DNA of 64,000 bases from Mycobacteriales bacterium (GCA_040902655.1 JBBDWV010000026.1:67329-131328), one strand, 5' to 3'. Positions 16,037 to 25,066 are shown, counted from the first letter of the stretch. Translations and numbers: made by a program. The notes: generated by a model from the sequence alone, not told the origin.

Positions 16037-16225
16037 CGGTCACGTCTCAGGACGTCTTGCTAGGCGTTCCGTCACGTGCGCCCCGCAGTGAACCCGCCGT
16101 GCCGCCGTCAGCAACGCGCTCACCTCAGGGATCAACTCGAAGGACGCGATCTGTCTCGAACTCACCCGGCGCACCGGCAAGGCCGACGACCACCGATCGG
16201 ATGGTCGGGTACGGCGCGTTGACCG

Positions 16226-16981
16226 TCAGCGCGCCGTCTCCATGAGCCGGAGCAGCTCCATCGGCACCGGGAACACGATCGTCGAGTTCTGCTCGGCGCC
16301 GAGCTCGAGCATCGACGCCAGCGTGCGCAGCTGCATCGCCGCGGGGTGCTCCTCGAACACCTGCGCCGCGACACCCAGGTTGGCGGCCGCCTCCTTCTCG
16401 CCGAGGGCGTGGATGACCTTGGCCCGGCGGTCGCGCTCCGCCTCCGCCTGCCGCGCCATCGCCCGACGCATGCCCTCCGGGAGGATGACGTCCTTGACCT
16501 CCACGATCGTCACCTTGACGCCCCAGGGGTTCGTCACGTCGTCGATGATCTGCTGCAGCCGCTGGTTGATCTCGTCGCGCTTGGTGAGCAGGTCGTCGAG
16601 GCTGGTCTGGCCCAGGATGCTGCGCAGCGTCGTCTGGGCGACCTGTTGCGTGCCGAAGCGGTAGTCGTCGATGGCCATCACCGACCGGATCGCGTCCACG
16701 ACGTTGAAGTAGGCCACCGCGTTCACGTGGACCGTGACGTTGTCCTGCGTGATGACGTCCTGCGGGGGGATGTCGTAGGTCTGCGTCCGGAGGTTGACCC
16801 GCACCAGCTGGTCGACGATCGGAATGATCATGATGAAGCCGGGCCCCTTGAGCGGCTGGATCCGCCCGAGCCGGAAGATGACCCCGCGCTCGTACTCCGG
16901 CAGGATCTTGATGGCGGCCGAGAGCACGACCGCGACCAGGAGCACGACCAGCCCGATGCCGATGAGTGTGCTGTCGTTCAT
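16226..16981 (-). CDS. SPFH/band 7 family protein (slipin)
   Basis: A 251-residue membrane-anchored SPFH protein. One N-terminal transmembrane helix (IGIGLVVLLVAVVLSAAI) is followed by the slipin core: ILPEYERGVIFRLGRIQPLKGPG, the NVTVHVNAVAYFNV strand, and a long charged helix (GMRRAMARQAEAERDRRAKV). Slipins form membrane scaffolds and are substrates or partners of NfeD proteases. The ATG at 16981 overlaps the stop of the NfeD gene by 4 bp, reproducing the widely conserved nfeD-slipin pairing. Confidence 0.92.
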   Translation of the reverse strand: MNDSTLIGIGLVVLLVAVVLSAAIKILPEYERGVIFRLGRIQPLKGPGFIMIIPIVDQLVRVNLRTQTYDIPPQDVITQDNVTVHVNAVAYFNVVDAIRSVMAIDDYRFGTQQVAQTTLRSILGQTSLDDLLTKRDEINQRLQQIIDDVTNPWGVKVTIVEVKDVILPEGMRRAMARQAEAERDRRAKVIHALGEKEAAANLGVAAQVFEEHPAAMQLRTLASMLELGAEQNSTIVFPVPMELLRLMETAR

Positions 16982-18345
16982 GTCTGCTGCTCCTTTGCCT
17001 GCAGGGGATCCACCACGAGCACGAGCTCGTCCAGCTCCCGCACCCGCACGTCGTCGCCGACCGCGAGTGGGGGCCCGGTACTGCGGACCGTCCACCACGC
17101 GCCCTCCGCGAACGCGCGCCCGGTTCCGCCGTCTGGGTCCACCGAGCGCACCGTCAGGGTCTGGCCGGTGAGCAGGTCCGCGCTGCTGCTCGCCGCGGGC
17201 TGCCGCCGCGTGCGCACCACCAGCCGACCGGCCAGGACTGCCGCCGCGGCGGCGAGCACGGCGGTCGGCAGAACGGCCATCAGGTCGACCGAGACCCCCT
17301 CGGCGTCGTCGAACAGGAACATCGCCGCCAGGACGAGCACCACCGCCCCGCCGAACGCGAAGCCGCCCACCCCCGGCGCGAAGAGCTCGGCCACGAGCAG
17401 GGCGGCCGCCACCGCGAGCAGCAGGAGCCCGACGACATTCACCGGAAGCACCGACAGGCTGAACAGCGCGAGCAGCAAGGCGATCGCGCCGGTGGCGCCG
17501 GCCACGCCAACTCCTGGGGACGCCAGCTCGTAGATCAGGCCCAGCGTGCCGAGGGTCAACAGCAGGAAGGCGATGTTCGGGTCGGCCAGCGCCTGCAGGA
17601 TCCGGCGGATCGTTCCCATGTCGTGCCGGACCACCTCCGCGCCGGCGGTGCGCACCGTCACCTCCTGCTGCGGAGCGACCGTGGTCCGCAGCCCGTCCGC
17701 CGTCGCCAGTGCGACCTCGAGCGACGGCGCGACCGCATCCACGATCTCCAGCTCGACGGCCTGCTCGACGGCCAGGGAGCGTCCGTCGCGGACCATGTCG
17801 ACGGCGGCGTCCGCGTTCCGTCCACGCAGCTGGGCCAGTGCCTCGGCCTGCGCCGCGATGTCGTTGACGATCTTGTCGGAGACCTCCTCGCCCTCCATGC
17901 CGACGGGCGTCGCCGCACCGATCGAGGTCCCGGGCGCCATCACGGCGACGTGCGCCGACAGCGTGATGATCGCCCCCGCCGAGGCGGCCCGAGCACCCTG
18001 CGGGCTGACATAGACGACGACGGGGATCGGGCTGGCCAGCACGTCCTCCACGATGTTCCGCGTCGAGGTGACCAGCCCTCCTGGGGTGTCGAGCTCGAGA
18101 ACGTAGGCGTCGAAGCCGTCGCTGCTCGCCCGCGCGAGGCCGCTGTGGACCTGGTCAGCCACCACCGGGGTGATCGCCGTCCGCACCTCGGTCACGAGCA
18201 CGCGCGGTCCGGGGGAGGGCTCCTCGCCGCCGGCCACCGCGGGCGTGCCGAGCAACGCGCACAGGGCGGTGAGCAGGGCACTGACCACGAGTGCGCGGCG
18301 GGCTCCGGGGGCGTCCCGGCAGGATCGGGCGGAGGTCGACGTCAT
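16978..18345 (-). CDS. NfeD-like ClpP-class serine protease, long form
   Basis: A 455-residue long-form NfeD protein. A signal peptide (VVSALLTALCALLGTPAVA) precedes a ClpP/crotonase-like protease domain with LELDTPGGLVTS and the nucleophile region ARAASAGAIITLSAH, then GTSIGAATPVG. Four or five hydrophobic helices follow (about residues 280-390), and the C-terminus is the NfeD OB-fold (TGQTLTVRSVDPDGGTGRAF to the end). It should cleave membrane-associated substrates such as its slipin partner, encoded in the next overlapping gene. The start at 18345 is the first ATG giving a proper signal peptide; upstream in-frame sequence is not signal-like. Confidence 0.9.
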   Translation of the reverse strand: MTSTSARSCRDAPGARRALVVSALLTALCALLGTPAVAGGEEPSPGPRVLVTEVRTAITPVVADQVHSGLARASSDGFDAYVLELDTPGGLVTSTRNIVEDVLASPIPVVVYVSPQGARAASAGAIITLSAHVAVMAPGTSIGAATPVGMEGEEVSDKIVNDIAAQAEALAQLRGRNADAAVDMVRDGRSLAVEQAVELEIVDAVAPSLEVALATADGLRTTVAPQQEVTVRTAGAEVVRHDMGTIRRILQALADPNIAFLLLTLGTLGLIYELASPGVGVAGATGAIALLLALFSLSVLPVNVVGLLLLAVAAALLVAELFAPGVGGFAFGGAVVLVLAAMFLFDDAEGVSVDLMAVLPTAVLAAAAAVLAGRLVVRTRRQPAASSSADLLTGQTLTVRSVDPDGGTGRAFAEGAWWTVRSTGPPLAVGDDVRVRELDELVLVVDPLQAKEQQT

Positions 18346-18729
18346 CCACCTGGGCCGGACACCACGGTATCGGCATACCTCTGGCCGCTGCTCCGGGTCG
18401 GTCCAGGCAGTCATCGCGCACCTCGTGAGGTTCCCCTGATTCACGGTACGGGAAGAGGGACCGCCGAACCAGGCCGTGGCGGCATCGGCGTGGACATCGA
18501 CGCGCCCCGTCGTCCACGCCGGGCGCGGCGAGTCGACGACGGGCTCCGGCTGGTGCTGAGCCTGGGTCGAGGTGTCGCTTGCGGCCTACACCGTCAGGTC
18601 ACACGCGGTCGCGCAGCTCGGTCGTCGCCTCGAACGCCATGTCGTAGTCGTTGTCGCACGTCGCACACCGCCATGCCGTTCTCCTCTCGGCTGTGCCTTG
18701 CTGGAGTCGATCGTGTCGCGCACGCCGCT
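18346..18729. other. 384-bp intergenic region without a convincing gene
   Basis: This lies between the NfeD start and the ABM-like gene. On the minus strand near 18599-18690 an AGGAGA-preceded ATG opens a 26-codon frame, and an overlapping frame reads CATCDNDYDMAFEAT, a CxxC knuckle-like word that looks more protein-like but lacks an aligned start. It may be a frameshifted remnant of a tiny zinc-ribbon protein. Nothing else stands out. Confidence 0.3.
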
Positions 18730-19350
18730 TCAGATCCGCTCGGGGACGCGCAGATGTGCCAGCGCCAACTCCATCTCCGCGACGTCGTGGATCTCGGCCG
18801 CGATTCTCCGCGTCGCCTCCTCCCGCAGCCGCCTGGCTTCCGATCGGCTGCGCTCCATCGCCTCGCGGCTCTCGTAGGTCACGGCGGAGGTGGCGCGGCC
18901 GGTCTCGCGGTTGATCAGCAGGCTGGCGCTGCAGAAGCCCGGGATCATCTCGAGCTGCGGGAACAGCGTCGAGCGGAAGACATCCACCTGGTGGTCGATC
19001 TCGTGGCGGTGGACCTTCAACCAGGTGACCCGTGAGCACGCTCCGGCTCCGGAGATGCTCTCGCGGTGGAGCAGCGCGATCTCCCACTCCTCCACCTCCG
19101 CCGCCCCGCCGAGCTGCTCGGCCGCCCGATCCCTGAGATCCGTGACCTGGTCCCGCGAGCGGATCAGTGCCCGCTCGCTGTCCCAGGCGCTGGTGACGAT
19201 GGACGTTCCGTATGCGCGGTCGACCAGCATCGACAGCCCGACCCCGCCCTCCATCTCCTGCAGGACAGGCATCACCGCGTCCCGCACCATGGCGATCGCG
19301 TCGTCCAATGCCTCGGCATCGCCGCGAACTGTGGTGGACCTGGCGTACAC
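18730..19350 (-). CDS. protein with two ABM-like (dimeric alpha/beta barrel) repeats
   Basis: A 206-residue protein beginning MYARSTTVRGDAEALDDAI at a GTG with GGAGGG 9 nt upstream. It is built of two related halves of about 95 residues. Each opens with a short strand, continues with a helix-loop (VMPVLQEMEGGVGLSMLVDR; LFPQLEMIPGFCSASLLINR) and then a T-S-A-V/W strand followed by an Arg-rich helix. This is the ABM/ferredoxin-like fold seen in small monooxygenases and stress proteins, here duplicated so that one chain could form the barrel that normally needs a dimer. No catalytic residue is evident; function unknown. Confidence 0.7.
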   Translation of the reverse strand: MYARSTTVRGDAEALDDAIAMVRDAVMPVLQEMEGGVGLSMLVDRAYGTSIVTSAWDSERALIRSRDQVTDLRDRAAEQLGGAAEVEEWEIALLHRESISGAGACSRVTWLKVHRHEIDHQVDVFRSTLFPQLEMIPGFCSASLLINRETGRATSAVTYESREAMERSRSEARRLREEATRRIAAEIHDVAEMELALAHLRVPERI

Positions 19351-19462
19351 GGCCCCCACTCCCTCCGGTCCGGGGCGGCACTCCGGTGGCGCCGCCAACG
19401 GGTACAGACTGCTCCTCGGCGGCGGGACGGGCAATCCCCATGGGTTGCGGCGACCGCCCGGG

Positions 19463-19609
19463 TCACCGGGTGGCAGGGGGCTTGCGCGGCGGCACGATCG
19501 ACGTCGACGTCGGCGGCGGCTGGTGCGCTGCGTGCTTCAGAGCCCGCTTCTGCTTCATCGTCTTGCCGGGCTTCTTGCTCTCGTGACCAGGGCGCGACTT
19601 GGCGTGCAT
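19463..19609 (-). CDS. small basic protein, 48 residues
   Basis: A short gene beginning MHAKSRPGHESKKPGKTMKQ and running through KRALKHAAHQ into a Pro/Thr-rich tail. AAGGAG lies 6 nt before the ATG, which is a very good ribosome site, and the first half is densely Lys/Arg-rich. Similar short basic proteins with an AKSRPGHESKKPGK start are familiar from actinobacterial genomes, where they are annotated as hypothetical. Charge suggests nucleic acid or ribosome binding, which is inference. It stands alone, on the same strand as the ABM-like gene 112 bp downstream. Confidence 0.75.
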   Translation of the reverse strand: MHAKSRPGHESKKPGKTMKQKRALKHAAHQPPPTSTSIVPPRKPPATR

Positions 19610-19878
19610 GACCCGCTCCTTCCCCTGCTCACCGGCCGGCGTGCCGGTCCGACGTCCTCACCCTTTACCTTCCTCCTCGGTCACAGCCGGCGCAACGGCC
19701 AGCGCGCGTGACAGCTCCGCCAGCACTCGCACGAACGCCTCCCGCGGCGCTGCTTCTGCTGGAGCTCGACGGGTGCCTCGTGCTGGTCTGAGCTGTCCAC
19801 AGCCTGCTGGCAGACCTTCCGCGGCTGACGTCGCCACGCTGACAGTGGCAGCATGGGCTGCGGCCGAGGAGGCGCGCG

Positions 19879-20436
19879 ATGGACACGACCCAACTCGAGC
19901 ACGCTGGCGCCTGGCGCTTCGACCAGCTCGACGGGCTGCCCGACGACGGCCGCCGTTACGAGGTGGTCGACGGGCTGCTCGTCGTGAGCCCGCCGCCCAC
20001 CGGCTGGCACCAGCTCGTCGTCGGCGAGCTGCTGGTGCAGCTGGCGAGGCAGTGCCCGCCGCAGTGGCGCGTGCTGCACGAGCTGGGGCTGCAGCTCGGT
20101 ACCGATGGACGGGTGCCCGACCTTGCGGTTCTCGACGCCGCCGCGCCGTTGCACACGCCCTTCTTCGCGCCGCAGCACTTCGGGCTGGTCGTGGAGGTCG
20201 TCAGCCCGTCCAGTTGCAAGACCGACCGCTTCGCCAAGCCGGGGGAGTACGCCGAAGCCGGGATCCCGCTGTTCTGGCGCGTGGAGACCGACCCCCGCGT
20301 CGTGCTGGTGGCCTACGCCCTGTCGGCTGCGTCGTACGAGCAGGTGGCCGTCATCACCGACGCCGGACAGGTGCCCACCCCCTGGGGCGACGCGCACATC
20401 GACCTGAGCGGCCTGCGCCCTGGCTCTTCCTCGTAG
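19879..20436 (+). CDS. Uma2 family protein (DUF820), copy 2
   Basis: A 185-residue Uma2/DUF820 protein. It aligns by eye with the copy at 15482: FDQLDGLPDDGRRYEVVDGLLVV, RVPDLAVLDA, and VEVVSPSSCKTDRFAKPGEYAEAGIPLFW, so the PD-(D/E)XK-like core is complete. The ATG follows GAGGAGG by 6 nt. As in the other copies, a TCCACAG word occurs 77 nt before the start (19796-19802). It is monocistronic. Function is unknown; a nuclease activity is predicted from the fold only. Confidence 0.85.
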   Translation: MDTTQLEHAGAWRFDQLDGLPDDGRRYEVVDGLLVVSPPPTGWHQLVVGELLVQLARQCPPQWRVLHELGLQLGTDGRVPDLAVLDAAAPLHTPFFAPQHFGLVVEVVSPSSCKTDRFAKPGEYAEAGIPLFWRVETDPRVVLVAYALSAASYEQVAVITDAGQVPTPWGDAHIDLSGLRPGSSS

Positions 20437-20767
20437 GTGGCGTGAACGCCCGCCGTTACTGGACGTGCGGCCGGAGGAGCTGGCGGCGCTGGTCGCCAGT
20501 GGCTGGGTGAAGACGGGCACGAGCTCGCACGCTGGCCCCGCCTCTCTGGTGGTCGCGGACGCTCGACTGGGTCATGGGTGACGTCCTACATCGGAGATGC
20601 CCCTGCGCGTACCGGCGAATGCGGGTCGGCTCCTGGAGAGCCTCGAGCAGGCCCACCGCAGCACGGCGTGAGGAGCACGAGCTGTCGGAGTCGTGAGAGT
20701 CGTCTTCTGCGGGCCAGGCGAAACCCAGGCGACCGACGGCGCAAGGCCCCGTACGGTCGGGGCCGCC
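20437..20767. other. 331-bp intergenic region with a short coding-like remnant
   Basis: Between the second Uma2 gene and the large ABC transporter. A forward frame near 20460-20580 reads LDVRPEELAALVASGWVKTG and then stops; the helical, Leu/Ala-rich pattern looks like a decayed protein fragment, but it has no start or family. TACGGT at 20752-20757 could be the -10 element for the ABC gene, which would then be nearly leaderless. Confidence 0.35.
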
Positions 20768-23700
20768 ATGACCCTCCTCGAGCGCGACGCCGCCGCACCG
20801 ACGGCGCAGCGGGAGCTCCCGCCGGCGCGCCAGGTGGGGCTCGCCCGCCTGCGCAGCGTGCCGACGGCGTGGGCGCTCGGCGCCGCCGGCGTCGCCGCGC
20901 TCGGCCAGACCGGCGGAACCGTCATCGCCGGACGGCTGGCCGAGTCGCCGACGGCGATGCTCGTCGCCGTGCTCGCGCTCGCGGTGGTGGGCGCTGCGCT
21001 GCTGGACACCGCGGCACGCGCGGTCTGGTGGTCGGCCGTCGACCGGGCGGAGGGCCGGCTGCGGGGCGACCTGCTGGAGGCGGCGCTGCAGCAGCCGCTG
21101 TCTGTGCTGTCCGAGCAGGCCGTCGGCGAGGTGCTCGACCGGGTGGACGACGACACCCACGAGCTCGGCAACCTGCTGCGCCGCATCGGCTGGGACCTCG
21201 TGCGCACGCTGCTGCGCGCCGGGCCGATGTGGGTGATCGCCGGTGTGACGTGGTGGCCGGCCTGGCTGCTCTTCCCGCTCGCCGGCGGCGTGACGGTCCT
21301 CGTCGTCCGGCCGCTGACGGCCGAGGTGGCCGAGCGCAAGCTCGCCGAGGAGATCGCCTGGACCGAGCAGGCCGCTGCGATGGAGGAGGGGGTGGCGGCC
21401 CGCGACGACGTCCGCTCCTCGCTGGGGCAGCCGTTCGTGCTCCGCCGCTGTGCGGAGCTGTCCGCCGAGGTGCATCGGCGGGTCGCCGCGACCACCCGCA
21501 CGGCCAGCCGCATCGCCCGCCGGGCCGGGCTGCTGCTGCACGGGCTGCTCGCCCTCACCGCCTGCGCCGGCGTCCTGCTCGTGATCGGCGGCCGCCTCAC
21601 GACGGCCGAGCTGGTCACGCTGTTCCTGGTCACCACGATGTTCGTCGGCAACCTCGACCAGATCAGCCGGCACCTGCCCGAGCTGCAGGCGGGGCTCGGG
21701 GCGCTCACCCGCATCCGCATGCTGCTGGCCGCCGAGCCGGAGCCGACCGGCGGCGAGCCGGTCCCCGCCGGCGCGCTGGACGTCGTGATCGACGGACTCC
21801 GGTTCTCCTACGCCGAGGGCGCCTTCGCGCTGCGCGACGTCGACCTGCAGCTGCCGGCTGGGCAGACCCTGGCGCTGGTCGGCCGTACCGGCTCCGGCAA
21901 GTCGACACTGGCCGCGCTCGTCTCGCGCGCGGTCGAGCCGCCGTGCGGCGCGATCCGGATCGGCGGAGTCGACGTCCGCGACCTCGACCTGCAGTCTCTG
22001 CGAGCAGCCGTCGGCGTCGTCGCCCAGCGCACCGACGTGCTGGCCGGGACACTGCTGGACAACCTCACGCTGTTCGCCGACGTGCCGCGCGCCGACGTCG
22101 TCGCGGCCGTCGCGGAGCTCGGGCTGGACGAGTGGGTCGCCGGCCTTCCGGACGGGCTGGACACCCTGCTGGGGCCGGGCGGCGCGACGCTTTCGGCGGG
22201 GGAGGAGCAGCTGGTCGCGTTCGCCCGGCTGCTGGTCCGCGACGTGCAGCTGGTGGTGCTCGACGAGGCGACGGCGCGGATGGACCCGGTGACCGAGTCG
22301 CGGGTCGTATGCGCCTCCGACCGGCTGCTCGCCGGCCGCACCGGAATCGTCATCGCGCACCGGCTGAGCACGACGGCGCGCGCCGACCGGGTCGCCGTGC
22401 TCGACGGCGGCCGGGTGGTGCAGAGCGGCCCGCGGGCACGGCTCGCCGGGGAGCCGGGTGCCTTCCGCGACCTGCTGACCGCTGCCGGCCAGGGGGTGGA
22501 GCTCGAGACGCCGGCCGGTCCGCCGACCGTCGGCACCGCCCGACGGGCCGGCACCGCGCGCGCCGCGCAGCAGGTGGCCAGCGGGCCGAGCCTGACCCGG
22601 CACACGCTGGCCATGCTGCGGATGCACCCGCAGTGGGGACTCGCCGGTGGCCTGCTCTTCCTGCTCGGTTCGGTGGTCGGCGCCTACGGCGCCGTCACCG
22701 GCTACGTCTGGGGAAGCGTCGTCGAGCAGCTTCAGCGGGGTGAGCGGCCGTTCCTGCAGACGGCCATTCTGACCCTCTCGCTGCTGGCCGCGCCGGTCCT
22801 GCTGGCACTCGCGTTCCGCGTCTACCCGCAGTGGTGGATCGCCGTGCTGCTCAGGGTGCGGCTCGCGGTGCTGCGCGGCCAGACGATGCAGCACCGGCTG
22901 CCGCGGACGCCGCCGGGGGAGGTCGTCGGCCGCGCGCTCGACGCCGACCGCTTCGTCCGTTACGCCGACCGCTGGGTCGACCTGCTCAACGGCCTCGCGG
23001 TCGTCGTCTTCACCGGGCTGATCGCCCGGAGCGTCCTCGCCGGCGCCGTGCGGCTGGCCGTGATGGTGCTGGCCGCGGCGTCGCCGGCCGCCGGGTCGCC
23101 GGCGGCCGGGCGCTCCGCCATGGCGTCCTCCACCGCGCGGGCACGGTTCGGCCGGTCGCTGGTGTCCGCGCTCGAGTCCGCGCGGACCGTCAAGCTCGCG
23201 GCCGCCACGCCGTACGTGCACCGGCACCTGAGCCGCGTCGACCGGGGCCGCGTGGACGCCGCGGTGAAGGAGCACCGGGTGCAGGCGCTGCTGGACGGGC
23301 TGCCGATCGTGCTCGTGCAGTGCGGTGTCGTCGCCGGCTGGCTGGTGTTCCTGCTCGGCAGCTGGGGCCTGTCGACGGCGCTGCTGGTCACCACCGCCGT
23401 CAGCGGCTTCGACTGGTTCGGCCGGGTCGCCGGCGCGGTCATCACCGAGGCGCCCGGCACCCGGGCGTGGGCCGCGGAGACGTCCCGCCTGGCCGGCGGT
23501 GTCAACCTCGTGGCGCTGCCACCTGCCGTCGACCTGGTGCGCGGGACTGCTCCGCTGCCGGAGGCGCCGCCGTACGAGCCGCTCGAGCGGCTGGAGCTGC
23601 AGGACCTGACCGCGGTCCACGACGACGGCACCCTCGGCGTGCAGGCGGTCTCGCTGGCCGTGGAGCGCGGCGAGCTGGTGCTGCTGCTCGGTCGGACCGG

Positions 23701-24262
23701 GTCGGGCAAGTCGAGCCTGCTGGCGGCGCTCGCGGGGCTGGTCGACCACACCGGCAGCCTGCGGTGGAACGGCCGAGAGGTCGGCGACCCGCAGCGCTTC
23801 CTGCGCCCGGGACAGGTGGCGTACGTCGCGCAGGTGCCGCGGGTGCTGTCCGGCTCGTTCGCCGGCAACCTGGCGCTCGACCACGCGCGCGACCCGCGGC
23901 TGGCGGTCGAGGACGCGCGGCTGGGTCGCGACGTCGCCGAGGCCGGCGGGCTGGAGGCGATCGTCGGGCACCGCGGCGTGCGGCTGTCCGGTGGGCAGGT
24001 GCAGCGCCTGGCGCTGGCCCGCGCCCTCGCCACCGGCGCGGAGCTGGTGCTCGCCGACGACGTGTCGAGCGCGCTGGACGCACGCACCGAGGTCGAGCTG
24101 TGGCAGGCGCTGCGCGCACGCGGCACCACGGTGCTCGGCTCGACCTCCAAGCGGGCGGCCCTGCGTGCCGCGGACCGGGTGGTCGTGTTGGAGGCCGGGC
24201 ACGTCGTGGCGGCGGGGCCGTGGTCGGAGTTGGCTCCGAACTGGGACCACCTGGCCGGTTAG
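20768..24262 (+). CDS. fused double ABC exporter (TMD-NBD-TMD-NBD in one chain)
   Basis: A 1164-residue polypeptide containing two complete ABC-exporter halves. Half 1 has about five or six membrane helices and an NBD with Walker A GRTGSGKST, signature LSAGEEQ, Walker B LVVLDEAT and the switch His in IVIAHRLS. Half 2 has a second membrane domain and an NBD with Walker A GRTGSGKSS and a good signature (LSGGQVQ), but Walker B ends LVLADDVSSALD, with Asp instead of the catalytic Glu, and the switch His is missing (GSTSKRAA). One ATP site should therefore be hydrolytically weak. Most bacterial exporters are separate half-transporters. The start lacks a Shine-Dalgarno sequence; a TACGGT -10 word ends 10 nt upstream, so translation may be leaderless. 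The substrate is unknown. Confidence 0.87.
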   Translation: MTLLERDAAAPTAQRELPPARQVGLARLRSVPTAWALGAAGVAALGQTGGTVIAGRLAESPTAMLVAVLALAVVGAALLDTAARAVWWSAVDRAEGRLRGDLLEAALQQPLSVLSEQAVGEVLDRVDDDTHELGNLLRRIGWDLVRTLLRAGPMWVIAGVTWWPAWLLFPLAGGVTVLVVRPLTAEVAERKLAEEIAWTEQAAAMEEGVAARDDVRSSLGQPFVLRRCAELSAEVHRRVAATTRTASRIARRAGLLLHGLLALTACAGVLLVIGGRLTTAELVTLFLVTTMFVGNLDQISRHLPELQAGLGALTRIRMLLAAEPEPTGGEPVPAGALDVVIDGLRFSYAEGAFALRDVDLQLPAGQTLALVGRTGSGKSTLAALVSRAVEPPCGAIRIGGVDVRDLDLQSLRAAVGVVAQRTDVLAGTLLDNLTLFADVPRADVVAAVAELGLDEWVAGLPDGLDTLLGPGGATLSAGEEQLVAFARLLVRDVQLVVLDEATARMDPVTESRVVCASDRLLAGRTGIVIAHRLSTTARADRVAVLDGGRVVQSGPRARLAGEPGAFRDLLTAAGQGVELETPAGPPTVGTARRAGTARAAQQVASGPSLTRHTLAMLRMHPQWGLAGGLLFLLGSVVGAYGAVTGYVWGSVVEQLQRGERPFLQTAILTLSLLAAPVLLALAFRVYPQWWIAVLLRVRLAVLRGQTMQHRLPRTPPGEVVGRALDADRFVRYADRWVDLLNGLAVVVFTGLIARSVLAGAVRLAVMVLAAASPAAGSPAAGRSAMASSTARARFGRSLVSALESARTVKLAAATPYVHRHLSRVDRGRVDAAVKEHRVQALLDGLPIVLVQCGVVAGWLVFLLGSWGLSTALLVTTAVSGFDWFGRVAGAVITEAPGTRAWAAETSRLAGGVNLVALPPAVDLVRGTAPLPEAPPYEPLERLELQDLTAVHDDGTLGVQAVSLAVERGELVLLLGRTGSGKSSLLAALAGLVDHTGSLRWNGREVGDPQRFLRPGQVAYVAQVPRVLSGSFAGNLALDHARDPRLAVEDARLGRDVAEAGGLEAIVGHRGVRLSGGQVQRLALARALATGAELVLADDVSSALDARTEVELWQALRARGTTVLGSTSKRAALRAADRVVVLEAGHVVAAGPWSELAPNWDHLAG

Positions 24263-24509
24263 GAAAATCCTGAAGAAGGGGTTGATCTCGGGCCGCCTGG
24301 AGGCGGTCATGTCGCTTGGTGAAGGTCAGACGGAATTTCTCTGCTTCGACGCCGAACTGCGGCAGTCCGCGGCCCGAGACGGGTTCCTGCGGGCGGCTCG
24401 AGTCTCGCGGCGTCCACAGAATCCGGCCGACGGTACCTGCACGTGGCGAGACGGAGCGACCCTTTGCGTCTGCTGGACCGCGCGACCTCGAACGGGGAAG
24501 ATGTGACTC

Positions 24510-25046
24510 ATGCGTGTTCTGCCACGTGACCACCCGTGGACCGTGGCCGACCTCGAGCTGCTGCCCGACGACGGGCTGCGCTACGAGCTCGTCGACGGCA
24601 CGCTGCTCGTGAGCGCGGCCCCGAGCAAGCAGCACCAGCGCGTGATCGGGAACCTGCACCTGCTGCTGCGTGCAGCCTGTCCCGCGGAGCTGGAGGTCTT
24701 CCTCGCGCCGACCGATTACCAGCCGACCTCGACGCGCTCACTGCAGCCGGATCTGCTGGTGGTCCGGCGCGATGACCCGGGAGCCAAGGCGGTGACCGGC
24801 CCGTTGGCGCTGGCCATCGAGGTGCTGTCGCCCTCCAGCCGCAGCGTCGACCTGGTCCTGAAGCGCGAGCTCTACGAGCAGGCCGGCGTGGGCTGCTACT
24901 GGGCGGTGGACCCGGACGAGCTCACGCTGCGCGCCTGGAGGCTCCAGCAGGGGCGCCTGGTCGAGCAGCCGGTCCAGCTGGACGGCGCCACCGATGTACC
25001 AGGGCCGTTCTTGGTCCGCTTCGTCGGCGGCGATCTCGCACGTTGA
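24510..25046 (+). CDS. Uma2 family protein (DUF820), copy 3
   Basis: A 178-residue Uma2/DUF820 protein, the most diverged of the three: LELLPDDGLRYELVDGTLLV, then QPDLLVVRRDD, then AIEVLSPSSRSVDLVLKRELYEQAGVGCYW. The acidic and lysine positions of the nuclease-like core are kept. A TCCACAG word lies 91 nt before the start (24413-24419). GGGGAAG is about 10 nt upstream of the ATG. Its TGA is the first three bases of a perfect hairpin that separates it from the convergent TetR gene. The 247 bp before it show nothing I can interpret. Confidence 0.83.
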   Translation: MRVLPRDHPWTVADLELLPDDGLRYELVDGTLLVSAAPSKQHQRVIGNLHLLLRAACPAELEVFLAPTDYQPTSTRSLQPDLLVVRRDDPGAKAVTGPLALAIEVLSPSSRSVDLVLKRELYEQAGVGCYWAVDPDELTLRAWRLQQGRLVEQPVQLDGATDVPGPFLVRFVGGDLAR

Positions 25047-25066
25047 CGTTCCCGCTGGGAACGTCA
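25044..25066. terminator. hairpin between convergent genes, likely bidirectional terminator
   Basis: Perfect 10-bp arms TGACGTTCCC and GGGAACGTCA enclose a 3-nt loop. The left arm begins with the stop codon of the Uma2 gene; the TetR gene ends 75 bp further on, from the opposite direction. No T-tract follows, as is common for actinobacterial terminators. Confidence 0.6.

Noticed and set aside
18599..18690. Tiny minus-strand frames reading CATCDNDYDMAFEAT or, in another frame, a 26-codon ORF after AGGAGA
   Set aside because: The frame with the CxxC word has no start codon in frame, and the frame with the start lacks that word. It may be a remnant, but I cannot support a gene.
20456..24310. 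A 1284-codon open frame on the minus strand opposite the ABC exporter
   Set aside because: Its translation is low-complexity Arg/Gly/His-rich with no family features, a normal shadow of a very GC-rich gene whose sense strand has complete ABC motifs.
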